Shown in pieces: positions 1-6,533 of a stretch of DNA of 20,734 nt (position 1 is its first letter; every line of letters starts with the position of its first letter). The stretch lies in IMG/VR virus record IMGVR_UViG_3300034198_009159, positions 1-20,734 of that record, one strand, 5' to 3'. The notes beneath the pieces were generated by a model that worked only from the letters and a program-made list of their open reading frames with translations, was not told the origin of the DNA and did no database searches. Origin of the DNA: a virus. A program made the translations under genes and the position numbers.

Positions 1-5
1 AAATA

Positions 6-143
6 ATGAACTCCCAACTTCGATCTAGGTCTAACACACCTGAGAAACGTTACTCCAAACGTTTCGCAAACAAGTCAGCCAAATGTCGGCAACGACGCAA
101 GTGGCTGAAAACACTCCACCAACGCCTTCTCAATAATGCCTAA
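6..143 (+). CDS. Small basic hypothetical protein (45 aa)
   Basis: An ATG-started frame of 45 residues ends in TAA at 141-143. The product is very rich in Arg and Lys (motifs EKRYSKR and RQRRKWLK) with almost no acidic residues, as expected of a nucleic-acid-binding or ribosome-associated peptide, but I recognise no family. It overlaps the next gene by 8 nt, as part of a chain of small overlapping genes. Sequence upstream of base 1 is missing, so its promoter and ribosome-binding site cannot be judged. It is called as a gene because of its position in the overlapping chain and its biased composition. Confidence 0.5.
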   Translation: MNSQLRSRSNTPEKRYSKRFANKSAKCRQRRKWLKTLHQRLLNNA

Positions 144-306
144 AGCTCTTAATGAAGACTCACGAAAACTACGTGTTGATCTTGTGGAGTTTATGGCTAT
201 TGCTGTTAAAGAGCGATCCGATGCTTCGTTCTACACAAATGAGCAAATAGCCGAACTCACCAAACAAATCAAACGAGTTGCCAAATTCTTGTGTATTGCT
301 AATTAA
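136..306 (+). CDS. Small hypothetical protein (56 aa)
   Basis: A frame starting MPKALNEDSRKLRVDL runs to TAA at 304-306. It looks like a single compact helical domain: an amphipathic N-terminal half (LRVDLVEFMAIAVKER) and a C-terminal helix (NEQIAELTKQIKRVAKFL). No family is recognised. The start lies 8 nt inside the previous gene and the stop shares one base with the next ATG (TAATG), so translation is probably coupled on both sides. It is probably one of the early, host-directed small proteins typical of this end of cyanopodovirus genomes; that role is inferred from position only. Confidence 0.6.
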   Translation: MPKALNEDSRKLRVDLVEFMAIAVKERSDASFYTNEQIAELTKQIKRVAKFLCIAN

Positions 307-512
307 TGAAAGTTCATAACGTTCGTCAAGTTTACTCAAACCTCTCGCCTTATTGTAGTTTTGCTAAAGAAAATGATTTTATCAGCGTCACTGAATGGCA
401 CAACGGTGAGGGGTTTGATGTAGAAATTAGCTGCGATAAAAGGCGTGAGTTATTCCAACTTACTTACGGGGAGTTTCAAGCCTTACAAGTTCTAGTAAAT
501 TACAAAGAATGA
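306..512 (+). CDS. Small hypothetical protein (68 aa)
   Basis: Starts at the ATG of a TAATG junction with the preceding gene and ends at a TGA embedded in the next start (ATGA). The 68-residue product begins MKVHNVRQVYSNLSPYCSF and has mixed, globular-looking composition with alternating hydrophobic and polar residues in the C-terminal half (RRELFQLTYGEFQALQVLV). No signal peptide, membrane segment or known motif is visible. Function is unknown; overlap on both ends supports a real gene. Confidence 0.65.
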   Translation: MKVHNVRQVYSNLSPYCSFAKENDFISVTEWHNGEGFDVEISCDKRRELFQLTYGEFQALQVLVNYKE

Positions 513-682
513 AAGTAAACACTTATCGACTACTTGAGGAGTGCATTGAGCGTGGTATTAGAGGAGGTCTTATGAATGAAGATAGGGATGCCAGCCTTGA
601 GTTCATTATCGAACGTTATGTTGACAGAGTAATGAACGAAGTCTGTGAATACTTTTCTTTCAACGGAGACTGCATTAATTGA
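509..682 (+). CDS. Small acidic hypothetical protein (57 aa)
   Basis: The frame MKVNTYRLLEECIERG... opens at an ATGA overlap with the previous stop and ends at TGA 680-682. The sequence is predominantly helical and acidic (LLEECIERG, EDRDASLEF, VMNEVCEYF) with three cysteines. No recognised family. The next gene appears to start at the TTG of a TTGA junction at its stop, continuing the coupled chain. Function cannot be assigned. Confidence 0.6.
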   Translation: MKVNTYRLLEECIERGIRGGLMNEDRDASLEFIIERYVDRVMNEVCEYFSFNGDCIN

Positions 683-840
683 ATCACAATCATCGCACTT
701 ACGCTGTCATTCTTTCTACTGGTACTGAGTACATCCTTGCCCGTGACTCAGAAAGTGCAGCTTGGACTGCACTAGAGCTTTCACATGACAGGGAGGCACG
801 ACTCTTAGATGTAAGACCCTATAACGAGCCAGATTGGTAA
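679..840 (+). CDS. Conserved small cyanophage protein, TTG start (53 aa)
   Basis: The frame from TTG at 679 to TAA at 838-840 encodes 53 residues including RTYAVILSTGTEYILARD, SAAWTALELSHDRE and a C-terminal VRPYNEPDW. I recognise this as the type of short protein repeatedly seen in cyanophage genomes, without a known function. There is no ATG in frame before the conserved core, so TTG overlapping the previous stop (TTGA) is the best start; other non-ATG starts cannot be excluded. Predicted to be a small soluble alpha/beta protein. Confidence 0.65.
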   Translation: MNHNHRTYAVILSTGTEYILARDSESAAWTALELSHDREARLLDVRPYNEPDW

Positions 841-871
841 GTAACAACCATACAAACACTACTCCTTTCTC

Positions 872-1045
872 ATGTATTACAACCCTGAAACCGAGCGTGC
901 TGTCCGCTCTATTGAACAGCAAGCCGCCGAAAACCGCAAAATCATTGAAAAGCTTTCTCCTCCGATTCCCAATGCAATTGTCTGGAGCAGCCTTGAGGGT
1001 CGTTGGATTCCAAACCCTGAGGCACAGCTCACCTATGGCAACTAA
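872..1045 (+). CDS. Small hypothetical protein (57 aa)
   Basis: The frame MYYNPETERAVRSIEQQAAE... ends at TAA 1043-1045. The N-terminal half is an Ala/Glu/Gln-rich amphipathic helix (ERAVRSIEQQAAENRKIIEKL) and the C-terminal half is Pro/Trp-rich (SPPIPNAIVWSSLEGRWIPN). The start lies 31 nt after the preceding stop, one of the few short gaps in this block, and the end overlaps the next gene by 11 nt. No function is recognised. The opposite strand is also open here, but its product has no family features. Confidence 0.55.
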   Translation: MYYNPETERAVRSIEQQAAENRKIIEKLSPPIPNAIVWSSLEGRWIPNPEAQLTYGN

Positions 1046-1337
1046 TAAGTACTTCCCGAACAACTGGCAACAATACAAAGATGCAGACGATAGTGATTTC
1101 ATTCCTCACACATTTGAGGAGGTTATGTCATGGAAAGTCTCAGGATGGGAACTTCCGTCCAGTGTATGCTGCCTTATACGTGTAACAGACTGTAACACAA
1201 AGAAAACGAAGGAATTTACATATCAAAACCTGAGAGCAGCGCAAGAAAAAGTTAACACTTTAATTAATGCTCCCGGAGTTGAATTTGTAGTCTGCGACCA
1301 CAATCGGATCCACTTTATTACCCCTCAAAATGACTGA
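1035..1337 (+). CDS. Conserved cyanophage hypothetical protein (100 aa)
   Basis: The product begins MATNKYFPNNWQQYKDA and contains PHTFEEVMSWKVSGWELPSS, a central beta-rich stretch (VCCLIRVTDCNTKKTKEFTY), a helix (NLRAAQEKVNTLI) and a C-terminal EFVVCDHNRIHFIT. This matches a family I recall as widespread in cyanophages, always unannotated. The open frame extends upstream to 834, but I chose the ATG at 1035 because family members begin MATNKYFPNNW and because the preceding 872-1045 gene then overlaps by only 11 nt. It probably acts in the cytoplasm early in infection; its function is unknown. Confidence 0.75.
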   Translation: MATNKYFPNNWQQYKDADDSDFIPHTFEEVMSWKVSGWELPSSVCCLIRVTDCNTKKTKEFTYQNLRAAQEKVNTLINAPGVEFVVCDHNRIHFITPQND

Positions 1338-1479
1338 CAAGACCTTTTCTAGACGTTTACAGCAACTGATTGAACAACTTCAATCCCACCCTCATCGTGA
1401 CGAGATCCTTGAATTAGCCCAAAGCCAATTGCTCGATGATGTAAATACAGTTCCACATTGGAGCGACAAAGTGAGCTAA
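1330..1479 (+). CDS. Small hypothetical protein (49 aa)
   Basis: The frame starts ATGACTGACAAG, overlapping the previous stop by 8 nt (ATG..TGA), and ends at TAA 1477-1479. The 49-residue product is helical and charged (FSRRLQQLIEQLQSHPHRDE, ILELAQSQLLDD). No family is recognised. It is the last gene of the overlapping chain before the putative promoter of the ribbon-helix-helix gene. Confidence 0.5.
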   Translation: MTDKTFSRRLQQLIEQLQSHPHRDEILELAQSQLLDDVNTVPHWSDKVS

Positions 1480-1489
1480 GTGTGCTACG
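1461..1489 (+). promoter_or_regulatory. Possible sigma70-type promoter ahead of the RHH gene
   Basis: A GCGACA element (four of six matches to TTGACA) lies 17 nt upstream of TACGAT (four of six matches to TATAAT), which is preceded by an extended -10 TGn. It overlaps the end of the upstream small gene and would start transcription shortly before the ATG at 1512. The match is moderate; I cannot score it statistically. Confidence 0.25.
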
Positions 1490-1511
1490 ATTAGTTGATT
1501 TATCTTTTTTC

Positions 1512-1652
1512 ATGAAAAGGGTTACCTGCATATTCAGCACGGAAGTTCATCAAAAATTAAAACTTCTAGCTGTTCAGCGGGATACAACTTTGATCGCTTT
1601 GATTAATGAAGCTGTAAAAATGTATTTGCGGTTTTCTACCCAAAAAGATTAA
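1512..1652 (+). CDS. Ribbon-helix-helix (CopG/Arc-type) DNA-binding protein (46 aa)
   Basis: A predicted transcription regulator. The 46 residues follow the RHH pattern: a short basic beta strand (KRVTCIFSTEVHQKL), helix 1 (VHQKLKLLAVQRD), the T-T-L turn, and helix 2 (LIALINEAVKMYLRF). RHH proteins bind DNA as dimers through the paired strands, and short ones often repress their own gene. The frame stays open upstream to a TTG at 1458, but I chose the ATG at 1512 because it begins directly at the RHH strand. No good Shine-Dalgarno is visible. It lies just upstream of a winged-helix regulator and an integrase, so control of lysogeny or of the early block is a reasonable inference, not shown directly. 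Confidence 0.65.
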   Translation: MKRVTCIFSTEVHQKLKLLAVQRDTTLIALINEAVKMYLRFSTQKD

Positions 1653-1715
1653 ATCCAGGTAAACTAATCAAGTTCACTCTTTTTACTACATCATTGTGAC
1701 CATCTTTTCAGTCGG

Positions 1716-1733
1716 CAACCTATATATTGGTTG
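1716..1733. promoter_or_regulatory. Inverted repeat, candidate operator
   Basis: CAACC at 1716-1720 and GGTTG at 1729-1733 form a perfect 5-bp dyad around an AT-only centre (TATATATT). It sits in the non-coding gap between the RHH gene and the winged-helix gene and about 25 nt upstream of the predicted -35 at 1760, a plausible place for a regulator to bind. The arms are short, so chance is possible. Confidence 0.25.
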
Positions 1734-1759
1734 GGATGTCGAATCTTTTACGGATATAC

Positions 1760-1789
1760 TTGTCCACTTGGGTAGGTTCCGTGTAGAAT
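1760..1789 (+). promoter_or_regulatory. Predicted sigma70 promoter for the regulator-integrase pair
   Basis: TTGTCC at 1760-1765 (four of six matches to TTGACA) and TAGAAT at 1784-1789 (five of six matches to TATAAT) are separated by 18 nt. Transcription would begin near 1796 and read the wHTH gene and the integrase together. The host RNA polymerase would use it. It is the clearest host-type promoter in the window, and it sits at the start of the int module. Confidence 0.4.
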
Positions 1790-1810
1790 ACGGAGGTTCA
1801 CGGTCAGATC

Positions 1811-2167
1811 ATGGACCCACTCCGGCGACAACGCACCTCCCCTCGGATGGAGCGGATGCTAAAGGTCATCAACCTTCTAAGGCTGTTAGATCGTGAGCTT
1901 CCAGCCCAAGTCATTGCAACCCTATTTTATGTAGCAAGCCATGAAAACTGCCACAAAGCAGCGATGGAGGAAGACCTTGAGTTTACCACTGCTAGTGGCA
2001 GTCGCAACACAGATTGGTTATCTAAGTTCCATCGACTTGGAAAACCAGGACTAGATCTAATCATTAAGGAGCCTGATCCTACGAACAAGAGACGTACTCA
2101 ACTTAAGCTAACGCCAAAAGGCAAACAGCTCATCCACCAAATTGAGGAACTTCTTTTTAATGACTGA
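1811..2167 (+). CDS. MarR-like winged helix-turn-helix regulator (up to 118 aa)
   Basis: A predicted DNA-binding regulator. After a basic N-terminus the protein has helices (MLKVINLLRLLDRELPAQ), a recognition region (CHKAAMEEDLEFTTASGSRN) and a wing followed by a C-terminal helix (KRRTQLKLTPKGKQLIHQ); the LTPKG segment is typical of the MarR wing. I recall close relatives beside integrases in cyanopodoviruses. The start is uncertain: ATG 1811 lies 14 nt after GGAGG, while ATG 1847 (MERMLKVINLL) starts nearer the conserved domain. It overlaps the integrase start by 8 nt, so the two are probably co-translated, implying control of integration or excision. The ligand and operator are unknown. Confidence 0.65.
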   Translation: MDPLRRQRTSPRMERMLKVINLLRLLDRELPAQVIATLFYVASHENCHKAAMEEDLEFTTASGSRNTDWLSKFHRLGKPGLDLIIKEPDPTNKRRTQLKLTPKGKQLIHQIEELLFND

Positions 2168-3023
2168 CATCAAAACATGGGGCAATGCCCTGGACTACAC
2201 ACTTTCAACTAGACACTCTTGGAGACATGGTAATGGCAGAAAAACTGCTCTCATCAATGCTGGTCACTTTACCTCGGCAGTTGGATTATCTTTCCCTGTG
2301 CGAAAAATTGATGTACCTCTCATCACAAGAGTATCCATTGAGCTTGAGGAATCAGGTAGAAGCGACGCGACAATCAATAGAGTCGTGTCTGCAGTTAGTA
2401 CAGTCCTCAATCACTGCGCCTTTGACGGATTAATTCCAACTCCTGTTAAGTTCCGTAGACGTAAGGAGAGTGAAGGTCGTATTCTCTATTTTACCAAGGA
2501 TGAAGTTGATCGTTTGGCTTTCGTATCCACTGACGTATTCATCAGGCAGGACTTAAGTGACATCATCACTTTTGCTGCTTATACGGGAATGAGGCAAGGA
2601 GAGATTTTAAAGTTGAGGCGCAAAGACATAGATTTTGCTATGAATCGTATCCTTGTTGGTGGAGAGGCAGCGGTTAAAACTAAATCTGGTAATGTACGTG
2701 CAATTCCAATACATCAGAAGATTGAAAACATTCTTGAGCAGCGGTATTCACAATCATCGCATGACTCATCACTGTTGTTTGGTCATGAATGGAATAACAA
2801 AGATCAGTTGTTAAGGGCATTCCAAAAGGCTAACCGCCTTGTTAAGAATGATGACAATTATTGCTTTCACGTCCTGCGGCACAGCTTCGCCACTTGGCAC
2901 GCTGAAGCCGGTACCCCGATCCGAACCTTGATGACCCTCTGTGGTCACAAGAGAATCGAAACCACTTTGCGTTACGCAAAAACCACGGATGCAGCCTTAA
3001 CTGAAGCCATGGCTTCGATCTAG
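2160..3023 (+). CDS. int: Tyrosine recombinase / integrase
   Basis: Catalyses site-specific strand exchange between phage and host DNA. The 287-residue product has an N-terminal SAM-like core-binding region and a C-terminal catalytic domain with all signature residues: Arg about 145 (AYTGMRQGEI), the beta-hairpin lysine near 173-175 (VKTKSGNVRAIPI), His237-x-x-Arg240 (FHVLRHSFATW), His263 (LCGHKRIETT) and the nucleophile Tyr272 (TLRYAKT). The ATG at 2160 is preferred to the TTG at 2142: it sits 11 nt after GAGGA and overlaps the regulator stop. The gene is followed within about 85 nt by a tRNA-Leu-like segment, the arrangement expected for int-attP. Nothing suggests it is broken. Confidence 0.93.
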   Translation: MTDIKTWGNALDYTLSTRHSWRHGNGRKTALINAGHFTSAVGLSFPVRKIDVPLITRVSIELEESGRSDATINRVVSAVSTVLNHCAFDGLIPTPVKFRRRKESEGRILYFTKDEVDRLAFVSTDVFIRQDLSDIITFAAYTGMRQGEILKLRRKDIDFAMNRILVGGEAAVKTKSGNVRAIPIHQKIENILEQRYSQSSHDSSLLFGHEWNNKDQLLRAFQKANRLVKNDDNYCFHVLRHSFATWHAEAGTPIRTLMTLCGHKRIETTLRYAKTTDAALTEAMASI

Positions 3024-3106
3024 GCGCGTCTACTGGTCGTCTGCTACAGTCGCCTCACGGCCATCAAGGCCACCGTTTCAGTGAGTCTCATCGCTGGAAT
3101 CCACAC

Positions 3107-3198
3107 GCGGATGTGGCGGAATTGGTAGACGCGCTAGTTTCAGGTTCTTGCCGTAAAAACCTACTTACGTGGATGAGTCGGGGTCAAATCTCCGACTC
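3107..3198 (+). other. attP: Partial tRNA-Leu(CAG)-like segment, putative attP
   Basis: From 3107 the sequence reads as the 5' half of a bacterial tRNA-Leu: acceptor strand GCGGATG, D-stem GCG/CGC around GAATTGGTAGA, and an anticodon loop TTCAGGT with anticodon CAG at 3141-3143. After that the resemblance decays: the anticodon stem has two mismatches, a long insert (CGTAA/TTACG dyad) takes the variable arm's place, a T-arm-like GGTCAAATC with stem GAGTCGG/CCGACTC (3175-3181/3192-3198) follows, and no strand pairs with the acceptor. It is therefore unlikely to make a working tRNA. Its place after int argues for attP, with crossover in or near the anticodon loop. A tRNA-Leu match next to int has been reported for Prochlorococcus podovirus P-SSP7. 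Confidence 0.7.
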
Positions 3199-3226
3199 TC
3201 CTTTCTCTGACTACTATCCACTACGG

Positions 3227-3232
3227 TATAAA
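3227..3232 (+). promoter_or_regulatory. Possible -10 element upstream of the RNA polymerase gene
   Basis: TATAAA at 3227-3232 lies 30 nt before the RNA polymerase start in the gap after the tRNA-like segment. A convincing -35 is missing (only CTGACT, 14 nt upstream), so this is a weak candidate. A host-recognised promoter somewhere ahead of this gene is expected biologically. Confidence 0.25.
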
Positions 3233-3262
3233 TCTTGTTACCGGTTCTAGCGAGGATTCTTA

Positions 3263-5608
3263 TTGGCTACACCAGAGGAAATTGATGCACAAGTTCAGTT
3301 AGAAAGAGACCAAATTAGATTAGGTTTAAAAAAGCTGAAGGATAATACAGAAAAACTGGAGAAGAAAAGCTATGCCAGCGCCACTATTTACGGTATTTCT
3401 GCAATCGATGCTTTACTTCCAAAACTAGTTTCTCGCATTGAAGAGACGACTCACAGAGTCAATCAACGAAAAAATGGTGTTGCATTTAAAGAGATCAGAA
3501 AATACTTGGCAGATATCGAACCGCTGGCCGCTGCTGCAATTGCTTTAAAAATAACCTTTGACAAGGTATTCAGCGTTAAACAGGGTAGCGACCAAGTTGC
3601 AGAGGTTTGTGATGCAATCGGTTTCGCTGTAGAATCTGAGTGTCGCATGAGGCACTACGAGAGGTCAGCCCCTGGCTTGCTGCACACTCTGAAGAAAAAC
3701 TACTGGCATAAATCAATTGGCACACAACAGAAACTAACTGTTGTTAAGACTTTGATGAACCGATGCAACACAGAAGAGTGGGAAGCATGGGGAAGGCCAA
3801 ACCGAATCAAACTAGGTACTTGGCTTCTGGATTGCATCATTCAGACTAGTGGGTGGTTTGACAAGCGATGCGTTAGAGAGGGTAGAAAAACTGTTAACTA
3901 CATTGTCCCTACTCCAGAGTTTCTGGAGATCAAAGATAGGGTCATGAAGGACGCCGAGCTTTTCTCCCCACTGTCCTGGCCAATGCTGATCGAGCCTAAT
4001 GACTGGACAAACGACCCAAAAAGACCAGGAGGATACATCCTTAACGAGGTCATGCGAGGTCACGACTTGGTACGTCGCGGCAATCCCCTCCGTATACAGG
4101 GGGAAACACCTCTGACTTTTCTAAATAAAGTTCAGAAGGTAGCTTATCGACTTAATCCATTTATCGTGGGTGTAGCAGAAGAGCTAAGCAGATTGGAACG
4201 CTCTGTTGGTAAGTTTCTCCCAATCATCAACCATGACTTACCACCTAAGCCAGCCGATATCGAAGAGAACTACGATAGCCGGAAGGATTATCGAAGGCGA
4301 GCGGCTGAAGTCATGAACCAAAATGCACAAGAATTTAAAAAATCTTGTCGCACTAGGATGACTATGGAGGCAGTCAAAAGATTTAAAAAGGTAAAAAAGT
4401 TTTACATTCCTTGGTCATTTGACTACCGAGGTAGGGCTTACCCTATACCAGCGTTCCTAACTCCACAAGATACTGACTTTGGAAAGTCTCTACTCAAGTT
4501 TGCTGATGGGTCATTTATGACTCCTGAAGCGGAAGGTTGGTTAGCGTTTCAAGTAGCTACAACATATGGCTTGGATAAAGCAACACTGACCGACAGATTG
4601 AAGTGGGTAGAGGAAAATCAGACACTGATTAGCAACGTTGCTAGTGATCCTATTTGTTATATCTCTGATTGGGAAGCAGCGGACGAGCCTTGGCAGTTCT
4701 TAGCTGCATGTGATGAGTATTATCGCTGCATTATTAAATGTGATCGTCACTTCACAGATCTGCCAGTGGCTACTGATGCTACTTGTTCTGGTCTTCAGAT
4801 CCTAGCTGGATTAGCTCGTGACAAGAGCACAGCCAAGCTAGTTAATGTTCTCCCCAGCTCTGAGCCACAAGATGCTTACAAGGTGGTTGCCGAGGCTGCA
4901 AAGCCGTTGTGCCCACTTCGTCTTCAGCCCTACATGGATCGCAAGAAGACAAAGCGTGTAGTGATGACTGTCCCTTACAATGCTAAACCCTTCAGCAATA
5001 GGGGATACATTAGAGACGCTTTTAAAGAGGAAGGAATTGAACTGGAAAAAGAGGAGCTGACTGAATTAGTGACAGCAGTTCGTGGGGCAATGGAACAGAT
5101 CGTTCCTGGTCCCATGAAGGTGATGAGGTGGATCGAGAAGGAGGTAGCCAACGCCATCAAGAGAGGCTCAACATACCTTGAATGGGTAACTCCATCTGGT
5201 TTTGTGGTTCATCAAAAGCTGATGAAAAAACAAGTTGAGACACTTGAGTTACAGCTTCTCGGTCGATGTAGAATCAATGTCGCCACTGGTGATACTGATA
5301 AGGTTGACATCAATCATCATAAGAATGCAACTAGTCCAAATCTAATCCACTCACTCGATGCCTCTTTGCTTCACCTTTCTGTTATTCGGTTCGATGCGCC
5401 AATAGCCCTGATCCATGATTCAGTGCTGTGCCGAGCCACAGATATGTCTCTTCTATCCACTGTGGTACGAGAGACCTACATGCACCTCTTTGCGGAGCAT
5501 GATTACTTGCGAGACTTTGCAAAACAGATTGGAGCAGAGTCCGAACCACCGATCATTGGCGACCTTGAACCGGAAGCTGTGATTGAATCAACTTATTTTT
5601 TCTGTTAA
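3263..5608 (+). CDS. T7-type single-subunit DNA-directed RNA polymerase
   Basis: Transcribes middle and late phage genes from phage promoters. The 781-residue protein is shorter than T7 RNA polymerase (883), as usual in cyanopodoviruses. Visible motifs: DYRGR near residue 387; motif A with catalytic Asp505 (DATCSGLQILAG); motif B, KRVVMTVPYN, with Tyr572 at the nucleotide-discriminating position; motif C IHDS with catalytic Asp719; and a C-terminal aromatic foot (STYFFC) as in the family. Motif B has Tyr-Asn where T7 has Tyr-Gly. The start is TTG, 6 nt after GAGGA; no in-frame ATG lies close by. Its TAA shares one base with the ATG of the SSB gene. Homologous to T7 gene 1. Confidence 0.97.
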   Translation: MATPEEIDAQVQLERDQIRLGLKKLKDNTEKLEKKSYASATIYGISAIDALLPKLVSRIEETTHRVNQRKNGVAFKEIRKYLADIEPLAAAAIALKITFDKVFSVKQGSDQVAEVCDAIGFAVESECRMRHYERSAPGLLHTLKKNYWHKSIGTQQKLTVVKTLMNRCNTEEWEAWGRPNRIKLGTWLLDCIIQTSGWFDKRCVREGRKTVNYIVPTPEFLEIKDRVMKDAELFSPLSWPMLIEPNDWTNDPKRPGGYILNEVMRGHDLVRRGNPLRIQGETPLTFLNKVQKVAYRLNPFIVGVAEELSRLERSVGKFLPIINHDLPPKPADIEENYDSRKDYRRRAAEVMNQNAQEFKKSCRTRMTMEAVKRFKKVKKFYIPWSFDYRGRAYPIPAFLTPQDTDFGKSLLKFADGSFMTPEAEGWLAFQVATTYGLDKATLTDRLKWVEENQTLISNVASDPICYISDWEAADEPWQFLAACDEYYRCIIKCDRHFTDLPVATDATCSGLQILAGLARDKSTAKLVNVLPSSEPQDAYKVVAEAAKPLCPLRLQPYMDRKKTKRVVMTVPYNAKPFSNRGYIRDAFKEEGIELEKEELTELVTAVRGAMEQIVPGPMKVMRWIEKEVANAIKRGSTYLEWVTPSGFVVHQKLMKKQVETLELQLLGRCRINVATGDTDKVDINHHKNATSPNLIHSLDASLLHLSVIRFDAPIALIHDSVLCRATDMSLLSTVVRETYMHLFAEHDYLRDFAKQIGAESEPPIIGDLEPEAVIESTYFFC

Positions 5609-6180
5609 TGGCACAACCTATTCACATTACTCAACAGCCCGTTGTCCTTGAAGGTTTTCAGGCTGTGATGAAACCGTCCAAATATGGATACTCTTTGTCT
5701 GCGATCCTTGATCAGCGACTTATTGAGATCCTGGAAGACGACCGAAAGGATAGCCTCAAATGGGCTGAGTCGAAACTCAAAAACCCCAAGCGAAGCACCC
5801 TTAAGCCGGAGCCTTGGGAAGAAGTTTCTGAAGGTAAATATAAAGTTAAGTTCAGTTGGGATGCTGAAGCTCGTCCTCCTGTGGTGGATAGTGAGGGAAC
5901 TCCTATCACTGATGAATCAACTCCTCTTTACAGTGGCTCTACTGTTAAGTTGGCCTTCCGCCAGAAGCCGTACATCCTCAAGGATGGTGTTACTTATGGC
6001 ACATCCCTGAAGCTTGCCGCTGTGCAAGTAATCACGGTCAACGGATCGGCTGGTGTAGATAGAGGGGATCTGGATGAGACAGAGGCCGCTGCTCTGTTTG
6101 GGCAGACTAATGGTTTCAAGGTTGGCTCACCTAACGTTCAACCTTCCGAACAAGAAGAAGTAGAAGACGACGATTTTTAA
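5608..6180 (+). CDS. Single-stranded DNA-binding protein (T7 gp2.5-like)
   Basis: Coats ssDNA and contacts the replication proteins. The 190-residue protein has an OB-fold-like body of alternating strands (residues about 75-150: GKYKVKFSWDAEA, STVKLAFRQKPYIL, LKLAAVQVITVNG) and a strongly acidic C-terminal tail ending EDDDF, the feature through which gp2.5-type proteins interact with polymerase and helicase. Its position directly after the RNA polymerase and before endonuclease I matches T7 gene order. It overlaps both neighbours by one base (TAATG at each end), implying translational coupling and comparable expression. Identification rests on the tail, size and position more than on a single motif. 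Confidence 0.88.
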   Translation: MAQPIHITQQPVVLEGFQAVMKPSKYGYSLSAILDQRLIEILEDDRKDSLKWAESKLKNPKRSTLKPEPWEEVSEGKYKVKFSWDAEARPPVVDSEGTPITDESTPLYSGSTVKLAFRQKPYILKDGVTYGTSLKLAAVQVITVNGSAGVDRGDLDETEAAALFGQTNGFKVGSPNVQPSEQEEVEDDDF

Positions 6181-6533
6181 TGGCATTTCGATCTGGGTTG
6201 GAAGAGAAGGTAGCTGATCTTCTCACCAACCTGGGGATTAAATACGAATACGAATCCACAAAGGTACCATACGTTTTACAGTGCAACTACACTCCCGATT
6301 TCCTGCTTCCTAACGGTATCTACCTTGAAACAAAAGGTCAGCTCACCGAGGAAGACCGAAGGAAGATGAAGGCAGTCAAAGAAGCCAATCCAGAATTAGA
6401 TATAAGGTTCGTATTCCAATCTCCATACAACAAGATCTACAAGGGATCTAAAACCACCTATGCCCAATGGTGTGAAAAGCATGGCTTCCAATGGACATCA
6501 TTCCACTCTATCCCAATTTCATGGCTGACATGA
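6180..6533 (+). CDS. Endonuclease I, Holliday junction resolvase (T7 gp3-like)
   Basis: Cleaves branched DNA and host DNA during infection. The 117-residue protein aligns by eye with T7 gp3: SGLEEKVADLL, KYEYESTKVPYV, YTPDFLLPNGIYLETKG, ELDIRFVF, and YAQWCEKHGF. The four expected active-site residues are present: Glu8, Asp40, Glu50 and Lys52. It is shorter than T7 gp3 (149) and lacks that protein's basic C-terminal tail. The ATG overlaps the SSB stop; its own TGA overlaps the next start. It acts as a dimer in the cytoplasm in characterised relatives. Confidence 0.95.
   Translation: MAFRSGLEEKVADLLTNLGIKYEYESTKVPYVLQCNYTPDFLLPNGIYLETKGQLTEEDRRKMKAVKEANPELDIRFVFQSPYNKIYKGSKTTYAQWCEKHGFQWTSFHSIPISWLT

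Noticed and set aside
716-1102. 128-residue open frame on the minus strand
   Set aside because: It lies opposite three small + strand genes with coherent overlaps, its product has no family features, and no other minus-strand gene is supported in the window.
1696-1896. GTG-started frame covering the gap before the winged-helix gene
   Set aside because: It spans the predicted promoter and operator dyad, then shadows the regulator gene in another frame; composition (GPTPATTHLPSDG) is not protein-like.
3175-3200. Hairpin GAGTCGG/CCGACTC as an intrinsic terminator for int
   Set aside because: The following bases are a mixed CT tract, not a T-run, and the stem coincides with a T-arm-like sequence of the tRNA-Leu segment, which explains it better.
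3107-3200. A functional tRNA-Leu gene
   Set aside because: No 3' strand complements the acceptor GCGGATG, and the anticodon stem has two mismatches, so only a partial tRNA-like/att segment is claimed.
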